64,000 bases of DNA from assembly GCF_009377195.2 (NCBI RefSeq), contig NZ_VJXX01000007.1, positions 1-64,000 of the forward strand. Reading direction: 5' to 3'. Positions 8,055-19,256 of the stretch are shown piece after piece. The first letter of the stretch is position 1; each line of letters starts with the position of its first letter. Position numbers and translations under genes: made by a program. The DNA comes from Arthrobacter bussei (lineage in GTDB: Bacteria > Actinomycetota > Actinomycetes > Actinomycetales > Micrococcaceae). The notes beneath the pieces were generated by a model. That model was not told the DNA's origin. It was given only the letters and a program-made list of their open reading frames with translations, and ran no database searches.

Positions 8055-9305
8055 GTGACCACGCCCGCGCAGCCCCGCCCGCTCAGGATCGTCCTCGCTC
8101 CCGACTCCCTCAAGGGCAGCCTCCCCGCAGCGGAGGCTGCCCTCGCCATGTCGCGGGGCGTCACCTCCGCCGCGGCCCGTCTCGGACACCCGGCGCCCGA
8201 CGTCGTCCTCGCACCCCTCGCCGACGGTGGGGAGGGGACACTGGACGCGCTGCTCGCAGCCTGGGGCGTCGAGCCCCGGACCGTCGCCTGCCACGACGCC
8301 GCCGGCCGGGCCCGCACCGCCCGGTACGGCATCACCACCGGAGGAAACGGCTCCACAGCTGCGGATGCCGGTACCGGTACCGCGGACGATGCGGCGGAGG
8401 ATGGGGTACGCGGTGTCCTCGAGGCCGCCGAGGCCAACGGACTGCCCCTGGTCGCGGACCTGCCGCTGGATGCCCTGACGGCCACGAGCTTCGGGGTGGG
8501 CGAGATCGCGACGGCGCTGCTCGGCGACGGGGCGGAGGAGATCCTGCTGTGCATCGGCGGCTCCGCGACCACCGACGGCGGCACGGGGCTCCTCTCCGCC
8601 CTCGGTGCACGTTTCCTCGACGCCGACGGCGACCCCCTCCCGCCGGGCGGCGGAGCACTGGCGGCCCTCGCCTCGATCGAGCTGGACGGACTCCACCCGC
8701 GGGCCCGGGCAGCACGCTGGCGCATCGCCGTCGACGTCGACAACCCCCTGTGCGGGCCCCGCGGTGCCGCAGCGGTCTTTGGTCCGCAGAAGGGCGCGTC
8801 GCCGGACGACGTCGCCGTGCTCGACCACGGCCTGGCGCACCTTGCACGCATCCTGCGCGATCTGACGGGCGTGGACGTGCTGGAGCTGCCTGGCGCCGGG
8901 GCGGCCGGGGGACTGCCCGCCGTGCTCGTGGCGCTGCTCGGTGCGGAGATCGTCCCGGGGTCCGCGCTGGTCGCGGACGCCGTCGGTCTCGGGGCCGCTC
9001 TCGCCGACGCCGACCTCGTCCTGACCGGGGAGGGTTCCTTCGATGCGCAGTCCCTCGGCGGCAAGGTGGTCCAGGCCGTCGTCGCGAACGCCCCGGCCGG
9101 CTGCGCCGTCGTCGCGATCGCGGGACGTGTCCAGCTCACGCCCGCGGAGGTCCAGGACGCCGGGCTGGCGGCGGCCTTCTCCCTGGCGACGGGTCCGGTG
9201 CGGCTCGAGGAGCTGATGCAGGACGCCGGGGTGCTCATGGAAGGGGCCGCCGCGCACGTGTACGGCGTGTTCGGTGCGGCGCGGACCGCCGCGGCGCAGA
9301 GCTAG
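8055..9305 (+). CDS. Glycerate kinase
   Basis: A 416-residue type-I (GarK/GlxK) glycerate kinase that phosphorylates glycerate with ATP, linking glyoxylate and photorespiratory-type products to glycolysis. Diagnostic motifs are APDSLKGSL at residues 15-23, LADGGEGT around 55-62, and CGPRGAAAVFGPQKG in the C-terminal half. The GTG start is chosen because the N-terminus aligns with the family and a -10 hexamer sits 6 nt upstream. Its TAG stop overlaps the TAG of the convergent ligase in a shared CTAG. Confidence 0.93.
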   Translation: MTTPAQPRPLRIVLAPDSLKGSLPAAEAALAMSRGVTSAAARLGHPAPDVVLAPLADGGEGTLDALLAAWGVEPRTVACHDAAGRARTARYGITTGGNGSTAADAGTGTADDAAEDGVRGVLEAAEANGLPLVADLPLDALTATSFGVGEIATALLGDGAEEILLCIGGSATTDGGTGLLSALGARFLDADGDPLPPGGGALAALASIELDGLHPRARAARWRIAVDVDNPLCGPRGAAAVFGPQKGASPDDVAVLDHGLAHLARILRDLTGVDVLELPGAGAAGGLPAVLVALLGAEIVPGSALVADAVGLGAALADADLVLTGEGSFDAQSLGGKVVQAVVANAPAGCAVVAIAGRVQLTPAEVQDAGLAAAFSLATGPVRLEELMQDAGVLMEGAAAHVYGVFGAARTAAAQS

Positions 9306-10825
9306 ACCGAGATCTCCCGCTTCAGGATCTTGCCGGTGGGGCCCTTCGGCAGGGCGTCCACGAGCACCACCCGTCGCGGGTACTTGTAGGCCGCGACGCG
9401 CTCCTTCGCGAACTCGACGACCTCCGCGGCGAGGGCCTCCTTCGCGGCGTCGTCGGCCGGGGCGTACCCGGCCTTGAGGCCGATCACGGCGACGATTTCC
9501 TCACCGTGCAGCGGGTCCGGCACGCCGATCACGGCGGCCTCGGCGACGGCCGGGTGCTCGTAGAGCACTTCCTCGATCTCGCGCGGATAGACGTTGTACC
9601 CGCCGCGGAGGATCACGTCCTTCTTGCGGTCCACGATGAAGAGCAGGCCGTCCTCGTCGACGCGCGCGAGGTCCCCGGTGCGGAACCAGCCGTCCGGGAT
9701 GGCCGCGGAGGTCGCGTCCGGATTCTCCCAGTAGCCCTTCATGACGCAGTGACCGCGCACGGCGATCTCGCCCACCTCGCCCTGCGGCAGTTCGGCGCCG
9801 TCGGGATCGATGATGCGTACTTCCACGCCCTCGACGGGGGTGCCGATGGAGCCGGGCTTGCGCAGCGCACCCACGCGGTTGAAGCTGACGATCGGCGACG
9901 TCTCGGACAGACCGTAGCCCTCGAGGAGATCGGCCTTGAACACGCGCTCGAACTCGTGCAGCACCTCGACGGGCAGGGCCGAGCCGCCGGAGACGGCGAC
10001 CCGCACGGAGGAGAGGTCGGTGTCCTGCACCGCCGGATGCCGCAGCATCGCGATGTACATGGTGGGCACGCCCTCGAACACGGTGACGCGGTCCCGGGCG
10101 ATGATCTCCAGTGCCTTGCCGGGTTCGAAGCGCGGCAGCAGCGTGACCGTCGCGCCGGTCAGCACGGCCGCGTTCAGGGCGCAGGTCTGCCCGAAGATGT
10201 GGAAGAACGGCAGGCCGCCGAACAGCACCTCGCCCTCGGCCGTACCCATGAGGTCGCGGGAGATCTCGGTGTTCCGCGAGAGGTTGGTGTGCGAGAGCGT
10301 GGCGCCCTTCGGCCGTCCCGTGGTCCCGGAGGTGTAGAGGACGACGGCGGTGTCCTCGCCGTCGAGGTCGACGACGCCGGGGGTGGGCTCGGCCGCGGAG
10401 ACGCTCTGCATGAAGGCGCCGCTGTCCACGGTGACGACCGTGACCTCGTCGCCGCGTTCCGTTCCCGATGCCTCCGCCCCGGACTGCGCCTCCGCGATGA
10501 TGCCCTCCCAGGCGAAGACCAGCCAGGCCCCCGAGTCCGTCAGGTGGTAGGCGACCTCGCGTCCCTTGAGCAGCGGGTTCAGCGGCACGACGACGGCTCC
10601 GGCGCGCAGGATGCCGTAGTAGACGAAGGCCATCTGCGGGATGTTCGGCATGATCAGGGCGACGCGGTCACCGCGCTGGACACCATGGCCGGCGAGGAGT
10701 GTCGCGACCTTCTGGCTGAGTACTTCGAGGGCTCCGAAGGTGACTTCGACGTCGTCGAGCTTGATGGCCACCGCCGCGGGGCTCCTCGTTGCGGTGGCGA
10801 CAAGATTGTTGGCGAGGTTCGACAC
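9302..10825 (-). CDS. Long-chain fatty-acid-CoA ligase (AMP-binding)
   Basis: The 507-residue ANL-superfamily enzyme adenylates a carboxylic acid and transfers it to CoA. Visible are the P-loop YTSGTTGRPKG (164-174), the RTGDLARVDEDG core, DRKKDVILRGGYNVYP, and the catalytic Lys499 in PTGKILKREI. A strong AAAGGAG lies 5 nt before the GTG at 10825, which sets the start. The acyl substrate is not determined; medium- to long-chain fatty acids are most likely. Confidence 0.9.
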   Translation of the reverse strand: MSNLANNLVATATRSPAAVAIKLDDVEVTFGALEVLSQKVATLLAGHGVQRGDRVALIMPNIPQMAFVYYGILRAGAVVVPLNPLLKGREVAYHLTDSGAWLVFAWEGIIAEAQSGAEASGTERGDEVTVVTVDSGAFMQSVSAAEPTPGVVDLDGEDTAVVLYTSGTTGRPKGATLSHTNLSRNTEISRDLMGTAEGEVLFGGLPFFHIFGQTCALNAAVLTGATVTLLPRFEPGKALEIIARDRVTVFEGVPTMYIAMLRHPAVQDTDLSSVRVAVSGGSALPVEVLHEFERVFKADLLEGYGLSETSPIVSFNRVGALRKPGSIGTPVEGVEVRIIDPDGAELPQGEVGEIAVRGHCVMKGYWENPDATSAAIPDGWFRTGDLARVDEDGLLFIVDRKKDVILRGGYNVYPREIEEVLYEHPAVAEAAVIGVPDPLHGEEIVAVIGLKAGYAPADDAAKEALAAEVVEFAKERVAAYKYPRRVVLVDALPKGPTGKILKREISV

Positions 10826-10969
10826 GCGATCTCCTTTGATCCTTCGACGACTGCCGGGCGGCCGCACGCCGCACGTACGGTGTCCGTTCCGGTGCTCCCG
10901 GTACGGATGTTACCGGTGGGTAGAAGTCTGTGGGATCAGGGGCGGCCGCGCAACAGGGCCCGCCGGGGC

Positions 10970-12433
<1,464 letters not shown>

Positions 12434-13885
12434 CTACTCCATGGTGCCACTGGCCATGAGAGCTGGGAAATCACCATCGGCGTACCGCACGGCCTCGATC
12501 TGTGCCGTTGCGGCGAGCAGCTGCGCCTCCTCGCCGGGCCGCCCGATGAGCTGCACGCTCATGGACAGGCCGTCCGGCAGGCGGAGCGTGGGGACCGTCA
12601 CGGCCGGCAGGCCGCAGACGTTCACCATGGAGGTGTAGGGGGAGTAGCGGCACTGGCGGAGGTAGTCGGTGTCGCCGTCGGCGTCGGTGTACCACCCGAT
12701 CGGTCGTGGCGTCATCGCCACGGCGGGAGTCAGGATCATGTCGTAGTCGGAGTACTGGCGGATCGTCTCGTGCTCGAACTGCCGCAGCACGTCGACGGCG
12801 GCCGCGAGGTCCGCGGCGCTGCGGCCCAGCGCGCGGCGGCGGAGCACGCGGGTGATGTCCGTCAGCCGGTCCTCGCGGTCCGCGGGGAGGGGGGCGGTGG
12901 CCAGTCCCGCGGTCCACACCAGCTGGAAGGCGTCGTGGTAGCGGCGGTCGTAGGTGAGGTCGGCCTCGACGACGTCGTGTCCGACCCGCTGCAGCATTGC
13001 GATACCGGCATGGAGCGCGTCGGTCGCGGCGCTGTCCAGGCCGAGGTCGCCCAGGATGTCGCCGGCTCCGGCGAAGGGGGAGGCGGTGCTGACGCCGATC
13101 CGGAAGTGCCCTTCCGCCCGCAGCGCCGCGTCGAGGAAGGAGCCGGGATAGCGGGAGGCGGCGCTGGTGGGCCGGTAGTTCGGTTCCTGCACCAGGACGT
13201 CGAGGAGCAGGCCGGCATCCGCGGCAGTATGGGCGAGGGGGCCGGCGACGACCAGCTGTCCGAGGTCCGCCTGCGCCGACCCCGAGGGCACGCGGCCACG
13301 GTTCGGCTTGAGCCCGACGAGGCCGGTGGCCGCCGCGGGGATGCGGACGGAACCGCCGCCGTCGGTCCCGGGCGCGAAGGGGACCATGCGCGCGGCAACG
13401 GCGGCCGCACTCCCGCCGCTCGATCCTGCGGGGCTGAGCCGGGGGTCCAGGGGATTGCGGGCCGGCGGGGCGATGCGGTTCTCGCTGTAGCAGCTCAGAC
13501 CGAACTCCGGGACCTGCGTCTTGCCGAGGCTGATGGCGCCGGCCCGCCGGAGGACGGACGCCAGCGGCGCATCCTTCTCGGCGACGGCGTGATCGAGGGC
13601 GGCCGTCCCCAGCGTCGTACGGACGCCGGCGACGTCGGTGAGGTCCTTGTGGGCGATCGGCACGCCGTGCAGCGGCCCGAGGGCCACGCCCGAGGAGTGC
13701 AGCCGGTCGGCGTGGTCGGCGGCGCGCAGCGCGGCGTCGTGGGTGACCGTGACGAACGAGCCGAGGTCCGGGTTCAGGGCGTCGATGCGCCGGAGGAAGT
13801 GCTCGGTCACCTCGCGGGCACTGACGGTGCCGCGGGCGAGCGCGTCACGGAGCGTGAGGGCGGGCAGGTCGTGCAGTTCGCTCAT
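12434..13885 (-). CDS. Amidase (amidase-signature family)
   Basis: A 483-residue amidase-signature hydrolase. Lys80 (GVPIAHKD), the Ser pair in GSSGGSA (155-156) and the nucleophile Ser179 in [11 protein letters not shown] form the Ser-cisSer-Lys triad. It hydrolyses an amide; peptide-amide, aliphatic or aryl substrates are all possible. The absence of a Pfam GatA-like operon (no gatB or gatC nearby) and the linked peptide transporter argue against a tRNA amidotransferase role. No signal peptide, so it is cytoplasmic. Confidence 0.88.
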   Translation of the reverse strand: MSELHDLPALTLRDALARGTVSAREVTEHFLRRIDALNPDLGSFVTVTHDAALRAADHADRLHSSGVALGPLHGVPIAHKDLTDVAGVRTTLGTAALDHAVAEKDAPLASVLRRAGAISLGKTQVPEFGLSCYSENRIAPPARNPLDPRLSPAGSSGGSAAAVAARMVPFAPGTDGGGSVRIPAAATGLVGLKPNRGRVPSGSAQADLGQLVVAGPLAHTAADAGLLLDVLVQEPNYRPTSAASRYPGSFLDAALRAEGHFRIGVSTASPFAGAGDILGDLGLDSAATDALHAGIAMLQRVGHDVVEADLTYDRRYHDAFQLVWTAGLATAPLPADREDRLTDITRVLRRRALGRSAADLAAAVDVLRQFEHETIRQYSDYDMILTPAVAMTPRPIGWYTDADGDTDYLRQCRYSPYTSMVNVCGLPAVTVPTLRLPDGLSMSVQLIGRPGEEAQLLAATAQIEAVRYADGDFPALMASGTME

Positions 13886-13984
13886 GGGCACTCCAGGGAA
13901 GGCGGGGATCCTCCAACTATAGGAGCCGGCCCGCAGGGGTCCGTAGCAATGGCGTCCCCTGCCGGTGCGTGGAATGGTAGGCGC

Positions 13985-14311
13985 ATGAGCGATCTCCAGA
14001 ACGTACCGGTGACGGCAGTGCCCAGCGACGCGCGCATCCTCGATGTCCGTGAGGACTACGAGTGGGAGGCGGGCCACGTGGACGGCGCCGTCCACATCCC
14101 GCTCGACCAGCTGCCCGCGCGGTTCGGCGAGCTGGATCCCGACGAGGACCTGCACGTCATCTGCCGCGCCGGCGGGCGCTCGCAGCGCGCGGCGGAGTGG
14201 CTCGAGGGCAACGGGTACACCGCGATCAACGTGAGCGGCGGCATGGGTGCCTGGGCCGACGCCGGCAAGCCGATGGTCTCCGAGACGGGCAGCGAGCCCA
14301 CGGTCCTGTGA
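13985..14311 (+). CDS. Single-domain rhodanese-like protein
   Basis: A 108-residue rhodanese domain. DVREDYEWEAGH with HIPL is the typical N-terminal motif, and the active-site loop is CRAGGRS with Cys60 as persulfide carrier. It probably transfers sulfane sulfur in the cytoplasm; physiological donor and acceptor are unknown. Its stop overlaps the GTG of pheA (GTGA), so the two are translated from one mRNA, although no metabolic link is obvious. Confidence 0.88.
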   Translation: MSDLQNVPVTAVPSDARILDVREDYEWEAGHVDGAVHIPLDQLPARFGELDPDEDLHVICRAGGRSQRAAEWLEGNGYTAINVSGGMGAWADAGKPMVSETGSEPTVL

Positions 14312-15246
14312 CGCAGCCGTCCTCGTACACCTACCTGGGGCCGGAGGGGACCTTCACCGAGGCCGCACTCCTGCAGGTCCCGGGAGCCGGAGAGGCACGC
14401 CGCGTACCGGCGTCCACCGTGGCCGCCGCGCTCGACGCCGTCCGGTCGGAGGCGGTGGACGCCGCGATGGTGCCCATCGAGAACTCGGTCGAGGGAGGTG
14501 TCAGCGCGACCCTGGACGCCATCGCCGTGGGCGAGCCCCTGCGGATTCTGCGCGAGGAACTCGTGCCCATCACCTTCGTGCTCGCCGCGCGGGCCGGAAC
14601 CACGCTCGGAGCTGTCCGGCGGATCGCGACCCACGGGCACGCCTGGGCGCAGTGCCGCTCCTGGGTGGACGCCACCATCGCCGACGCGGAATACTTCCCG
14701 TCGTCGTCGACCGCCGCTGCCGCCTACGGGCTCGTCGACGGTGACGAGTCCTACGACGGCGCCATCTGCTCGCCCCTCGTGGCCGAGCGGCTCGGGCTGG
14801 CCGTGCTCGCGGAGGACATCGGGGACGTGTCCGACGCCGTCACGCGGTTCGTCCTCGTCGGCCGACCGGACGCGCTGCCGGCCCGTACCGGGGCGGACAA
14901 GACCACGCTGGTGATACCGCTCCCCGAGGACCACCCCGGGGCGCTGATGCAGATCCTGGACCAGTTCGCTGCGCGCGGGGTCAATCTCAGCCGGATCGAA
15001 TCGCGGCCCACGGGGCAGTTCCTCGGCGACTACTTCTTCAGCGTGGACGCGGACGGCCATGTGGAGGACGCCCGGGTGGCGGACGCGCTGAAGGGCCTGC
15101 ACCGGATCAGCCCGGGCCTCCGCTTCCTCGGGTCCTACGCTCGGGCGGATCGCCGGTCCCCCGCCGTCGAGCGCCACACCTCGGACGAGGCCTTCTCGTC
15201 GGCGGACCACTGGCTCGGGGGGATCCTCGGGGACCGGCCGAGGTAG
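14308..15246 (+). CDS. pheA: Prephenate dehydratase
   Basis: The 312-residue enzyme converts prephenate to phenylpyruvate in phenylalanine synthesis. The PDT domain opens with YLGPEGTFTEAAL, carries PIENSVEGGV and the catalytic TRF (VTRFVLVGR), and is followed by an ACT domain with the ESRPT motif that normally binds phenylalanine for feedback control. No chorismate mutase domain is fused, as usual in actinobacteria. The C-terminus has a short Ser/Arg-rich tail beyond the ACT domain. Confidence 0.93.
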   Translation: MTQPSSYTYLGPEGTFTEAALLQVPGAGEARRVPASTVAAALDAVRSEAVDAAMVPIENSVEGGVSATLDAIAVGEPLRILREELVPITFVLAARAGTTLGAVRRIATHGHAWAQCRSWVDATIADAEYFPSSSTAAAAYGLVDGDESYDGAICSPLVAERLGLAVLAEDIGDVSDAVTRFVLVGRPDALPARTGADKTTLVIPLPEDHPGALMQILDQFAARGVNLSRIESRPTGQFLGDYFFSVDADGHVEDARVADALKGLHRISPGLRFLGSYARADRRSPAVERHTSDEAFSSADHWLGGILGDRPR

Positions 15247-15318
15247 GCGCGCTCCTGCGACCCAATACACAGTAGGCTTACCATCGATGGTCCCCCCACT
15301 CGAAGGCTGGTTCTCCTG

Positions 15319-16293
15319 ATGGCTAGATTGCGCCGCAGCAACACGCGCAGGCCCGGTATCTCCCGCCGCAGGCACGGCAAGGGTTTCAGCTACCGGGCGC
15401 CCAGCGGCGAGCTGCTGCAGGACCGCGCCGAGCTCGAGCGGATCAAGGAGCTCGTGATCCCGCCGGCCTGGAAGGACGTCTGGATCGCGCCGTACCCGAA
15501 CGGGCACGTCCAGGCGATCGGTACGGACGACGCCGGACGGCGCCAGTACATGTACCACCCGGCGTGGCGGGAGCAGAAGGACCGCGAGAAGTTCGACCGC
15601 GCACTCGACTTCGGTGCGAAGCTGCCGAGCGCCCGCCGCGCCATCACCCAGCACCTGCGGAGCGACGGCGTCAGCCGGGAGCGGGCCTTCGCCGCAGCCC
15701 TGCGGATCGTCGATTCCGGCGCGCTGCGGATCGGCTCCGCGCAGTATGCGGAGGCCAACGGCTCCTTCGGGGTGACCACGCTGCTGGTGGAGCACTGCAC
15801 CATCGACGGCGACCTGATCGTCTTCGACTTCCCCGGCAAGAGCGGCCAGCACTGGGACACACGCCTCGAGGACGAGGACCTGGCCGAGGCGCTGCGGCCC
15901 ATGGTGGAGCGTGAGGACGCCGACACGGTCCTGGCCTACCAGTCGGAGAACGGCGTGTGGCACCACGTGGACGGCTCCCAGCTCAACGAGTTCCTCCGCC
16001 AGGTCACGGGCGGCCCCTTCACCGCGAAGGACTTCCGGACCTGGCAGGCCACAGTCGTCGCCGCGATGGCACTCGCGAAGGAGGACATCGGGGCGACCAC
16101 ACGGACGGCCCGGCAGAAGGCGGTGAGCGCCACCATGAAGGCCGTGGCGGAGCACCTCGGCAACACGCCGACGGTCGCCCGCACGTCCTACGTGGACCCG
16201 CGGCTCGTGGACCGCTTCATGAGCGGTGAGGTCATTCCCATCGGTACCTACTCGGCCTCGGAGAAGGCCGTGCAGGAGCTGCTGCGCGACTGA
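15319..16293 (+). CDS. DNA topoisomerase IB (eukaryotic/poxvirus type)
   Basis: A 324-residue bacterial type IB topoisomerase, which relaxes supercoils through a 3'-phosphotyrosine intermediate without ATP. The N-terminal small domain includes IPPAWKDVWIAPYPNGHVQAIG. The catalytic domain shows Arg137 (ALRIG), Lys174 (FPGKSG), Arg240 (KDFRTW) and the nucleophile Tyr291 in ARTSYVDP. Such enzymes are scattered among bacteria and are usually dispensable next to gyrase and TopA. Confidence 0.93.
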   Translation: MARLRRSNTRRPGISRRRHGKGFSYRAPSGELLQDRAELERIKELVIPPAWKDVWIAPYPNGHVQAIGTDDAGRRQYMYHPAWREQKDREKFDRALDFGAKLPSARRAITQHLRSDGVSRERAFAAALRIVDSGALRIGSAQYAEANGSFGVTTLLVEHCTIDGDLIVFDFPGKSGQHWDTRLEDEDLAEALRPMVEREDADTVLAYQSENGVWHHVDGSQLNEFLRQVTGGPFTAKDFRTWQATVVAAMALAKEDIGATTRTARQKAVSATMKAVAEHLGNTPTVARTSYVDPRLVDRFMSGEVIPIGTYSASEKAVQELLRD

Positions 16294-16386
16294 GCGCACC
16301 GGAGCCCGTTTCAAACCATCCCGTCGGTCAGTACGCTGGCACCGGGCGCCCAACGAGGAGCGCATCCTTCGACGAAAGGCAGCATC

Positions 16387-16734
16387 ATGACCGAGAACGC
16401 CCATGGTGGACACATCGTGAACCCCAACGAGGGTGACGGCTCGACGTCGGATCCCAACTGGCAGGGTGACGTCGGGGACCAGGGTAACGACCTGCGCTTC
16501 GCCGAGGAGCAGGCCCTGATCAACGAGCAGGCCGATCGCGCCGACCGCGATCCCTCGGAGGCCGTCGCGGCCGCCGAGCAGGAGGGCCACTACACGAGCA
16601 CCGAGCCGGCAGGAGCCTCCGGCGGATACACGTCGTCCCAGGACGCCGCGGAGGAGGGCGAGTACACCGACAAGGACAAGCCCCTCGTCGAGGCACCCGA
16701 GGGTCAGGGCGAGTACACGGACCGCGAGCGCTAG
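16387..16734 (+). CDS. Acidic hypothetical protein with repeated G-x-Y-T motif
   Basis: A 115-residue strongly acidic, Gln/Glu/Gly-rich, probably disordered protein. Its C-terminal half has four copies of a short motif: GHYTS (67-71), GGYTS (79-83), GEYTD (91-95) and GEYTD (108-112); the first three are spaced exactly 12 residues. GAAAGG precedes the ATG. No family is recognised. The repeated Tyr-Thr could be modification or binding sites, but this is speculation. Its TAG stop shares a CTAG with the convergent lipid kinase. Confidence 0.65.
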   Translation: MTENAHGGHIVNPNEGDGSTSDPNWQGDVGDQGNDLRFAEEQALINEQADRADRDPSEAVAAAEQEGHYTSTEPAGASGGYTSSQDAAEEGEYTDKDKPLVEAPEGQGEYTDRER

Positions 16735-17864
16735 GAGCGGCGCAGCAGCCGCCGCCACCCCTTCTGGAAGTCGGGGAGCGGCAGCACGGAGGACCCCGAT
16801 GGTCCGGGAGCCGGAGCAGGCACCCGGACCATCAGTGCGTCCGGGTCCACCCGTGCCGTCACCGACGTCGTCGAGCCGGAGGCATCACCGTCCAGCTGGG
16901 TCGCGATCGGTTCGGCGGACCACACGGTCACCTCACGGGCGCGGTAGTAGCTGATCACCGGGGTCGCCCCGCGGTGTCGCAGCAGGATCTTCGCGGCCAT
17001 CAGTGTCCAGCCGATCAGGCTGCGGGGGCTGAGGACCACCACGTCGAGGTAGCCGTCGTCGATCATGGCATCAGGCACGAAGTCCACGCCGGCGGGCAGC
17101 TTCCCGCAGTTCGCCACGAGCAGGCTGCGCACCTTGCGGCTCTGCGGCGGCTGGCCGTCGAGGCTGATGGAGATCCGACGGCGGCGCCCGGGGAGGTGGC
17201 GTACGCCCGCCTCGCTGTAGGCGAGCCAGCCCAGCTTGTCCTTCAGGTCCTGCTTCGCGTCCGCCACCACGCTGGCGTCGAAGCCCACCCCGCCCATGAC
17301 GAGGAACGGGTGCTCCGAACTCGTGTGCGTGCGGTCGTTGCGCAGGATGATCCGTGCGGCGTCGATGCGCCGCTCGTAGCCGTGCAGCGCGATCCGCAGG
17401 CACCCGGCGATGTCGTGGTACGGCAGCCCGAGGTTCCGCACCAGCAGATTGCCGGTACCGAGGGGCAGCAGCCCCAGCGCCGCGGGCCGATGGGCCAGGG
17501 CCTGTGCGACGGCGCGCACGGTGCCGTCGCCGCCGGCGGCGATGACGAGGTCGGCCCCCGCGTCGAGGGCCCGCTGCGCCTGCCCCGTGCCCGGGTCCTC
17601 GACGGTGGTCTCGAGGATCAGCGGCCGTTCCCAGCCCGCATCGGAGCAGGCCTGCTCCACGAGTTCGCGGGTCGCGCCGGCCTGCAGCTTGGTCGGGTTG
17701 AGGACGAGGGCCACCCGCTGCGGACCCACGGGTGCGGGCACCGGCTCGTGCACAGAGGCCGTCGGGGTCCGGGTCTGCTGCAGCCGACGCACCGACCAGT
17801 AGGTCTGCACGGAGGCGACGGCGGCGGAAGCCGCGGCGGTCCCGGCGAGGAGTTTGCGGCGCAT
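16731..17864 (-). CDS. Diacylglycerol kinase family lipid kinase
   Basis: A 377-residue protein with the DAGK catalytic domain. VALVLNPTK opens the domain and [11 protein letters not shown] is the nucleotide-binding GGDGT motif. A basic, hydrophobic N-terminus (about residues 1-25) may anchor it to the membrane. It probably phosphorylates a lipid such as diacylglycerol, sphingosine-like lipid or a lipid precursor. I chose the ATG at 17864 rather than that at 17870 because TATTGT lies exactly 8 nt before it. Divergent from serS. Confidence 0.85.
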   Translation of the reverse strand: MRRKLLAGTAAASAAVASVQTYWSVRRLQQTRTPTASVHEPVPAPVGPQRVALVLNPTKLQAGATRELVEQACSDAGWERPLILETTVEDPGTGQAQRALDAGADLVIAAGGDGTVRAVAQALAHRPAALGLLPLGTGNLLVRNLGLPYHDIAGCLRIALHGYERRIDAARIILRNDRTHTSSEHPFLVMGGVGFDASVVADAKQDLKDKLGWLAYSEAGVRHLPGRRRRISISLDGQPPQSRKVRSLLVANCGKLPAGVDFVPDAMIDDGYLDVVVLSPRSLIGWTLMAAKILLRHRGATPVISYYRAREVTVWSAEPIATQLDGDASGSTTSVTARVDPDALMVRVPAPAPGPSGSSVLPLPDFQKGWRRLLRRS

Positions 17865-17872
17865 GGTCATCC

Positions 17873-17878
17873 ACAATA
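17873..17878 (-). promoter_or_regulatory. -10 element of the lipid kinase gene
   Basis: On the minus strand TATTGT is followed by 8 nt and the ATG at 17864, consistent with a leaderless transcript. Confidence 0.45.
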
Positions 17879-17918
17879 GCGGCGAGGCCGGGCGATCCGC
17901 GGCCGGCAGGGGTTTGGG

Positions 17919-17924
17919 TAGTCT
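17919..17924 (+). promoter_or_regulatory. -10 element for leaderless serS
   Basis: TAGTCT followed by 7 nt and GTG. No Shine-Dalgarno sequence is present in the gap. Confidence 0.55.
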
Positions 17925-17931
17925 TGACGGT

Positions 17932-19212
17932 GTGATCGACGTCAACGACCTCCGCCTGAATCCCGAGCAGTTCCGAGCATCGCAGCGCGCCCGCAGGGCG
18001 GACGAGTCGCTCGTCGACGCGGTCCTCGCGGCGGATGCGCGGCGCCGTGAGTCGGTCACCGCCTACGAGACGCTCCGCGCCGAGCAGAACGCCTTCGGCA
18101 AGCGCGTCGCCCAGGCCAGGGGTGAGGAGAAGCAGGCCCTCCTCGCGGAGGTCAAGCAGCTCGCCACGGCCGTGAAGGCCGCCTCCGCGACCTCCGAGGA
18201 GGCCAAGGCCGAGCAGGAGGCGCTGCTGCGGAAGCTGCCGAACCTCGTGCAGGACGGCGTCCCCGAAGGCGGCGAGGACGACTACGTGGTGCTCAGGACG
18301 GTCGGCACCCCGAGGGATTTCGCGGCCGACGGGTTCGAGCCACGGGACCACCTCGAGATCGGTGAGCTCATCGGTGCCATCGACATGGAGCGCGGGGCCA
18401 AGGTCTCCGGGTCCCGCTTCTACTTCCTGAAGGGTGTGGGTGCCCGGCTCGAGATCGGGCTGCTGCGCATGGCCCTGGACCAGGCCATGGACGCCGGGTT
18501 CACGCCGATGATCACGCCCACGCTCGTCCGCCCCGAGACCATGCAGGGGACGGGCTTCGACATAGCGCACGACGCCGAGATCTACCGGCTGGAGGAGGAC
18601 GACCTCTACCTCGTCGGGACCTCCGAGGTGGCGCTGGCCGGGTATCACTCCGACGAGATCATCGATCTCGGCGCGGGTCCGGTCCGCTATGCCGGCTGGT
18701 CCTCCTGCTACCGGCGGGAGGCCGGCTCCCACGGCAAGGACACCCGCGGGATCATCCGCGTGCACCAGTTCAACAAGGTGGAGATGTTCACGTACACGAC
18801 CGTCGAGGACGCCGCGGCGGAGCACGAGCGGATGCTGGCCTGGGAGGAGCAGATGCTCGCCAAGGTGGAACTGCCCTACCGCGTCATCGACACCGCTGCG
18901 GGCGACCTCGGCATGTCCGCGGCCCGCAAGTTCGACTGCGAGGCGTGGGTCCCGACGCAGGGCGACTACCGGGAACTGACCTCCACCTCGAACTGCACCA
19001 CTTTCCAGGCCCGCCGCCTGAACATCCGGGAGCGCCAGGAGGGGGAGGGCCAGAAGGGGACCCGTGCCGTCGCAACCCTCAACGGCACACTCGCGACCAC
19101 GCGCTGGATCGTCGCCATCCTCGAGCACCACCAGAACCCCGACGGCTCGGTCACGGTCCCCGCGGCGCTGCGCCCCTACATGAACGGTTTGGAAACCCTC
19201 CCGGTCCTGTGA
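17932..19212 (+). CDS. serS: Seryl-tRNA synthetase
   Basis: The 426-residue class II synthetase charges tRNA-Ser. The N-terminal coiled-coil arm (about residues 30-105, Lys/Glu/Ala rich) binds the long variable arm of tRNA-Ser. The core holds [23 protein letters not shown], the motif 2 loop [20 protein letters not shown] and motif 3 [15 protein letters not shown]. The GTG start gives the canonical MIDVNDLR N-terminus and sits 7 nt after a -10 hexamer. Confidence 0.97.
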   Translation: MIDVNDLRLNPEQFRASQRARRADESLVDAVLAADARRRESVTAYETLRAEQNAFGKRVAQARGEEKQALLAEVKQLATAVKAASATSEEAKAEQEALLRKLPNLVQDGVPEGGEDDYVVLRTVGTPRDFAADGFEPRDHLEIGELIGAIDMERGAKVSGSRFYFLKGVGARLEIGLLRMALDQAMDAGFTPMITPTLVRPETMQGTGFDIAHDAEIYRLEEDDLYLVGTSEVALAGYHSDEIIDLGAGPVRYAGWSSCYRREAGSHGKDTRGIIRVHQFNKVEMFTYTTVEDAAAEHERMLAWEEQMLAKVELPYRVIDTAAGDLGMSAARKFDCEAWVPTQGDYRELTSTSNCTTFQARRLNIRERQEGEGQKGTRAVATLNGTLATTRWIVAILEHHQNPDGSVTVPAALRPYMNGLETLPVL

Positions 19213-19256
19213 GGATTCTCCTACCCCGGTGTCGGTGCGGTCTGGTTCACTGAAGT

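Noticed and set aside
16731-18059. Longer form of the lipid kinase starting inside serS
   Set aside because: It would overlap serS by ~125 bp on the opposite strand; the start at 17864 fits the -10 element and the membrane-like N-terminus.
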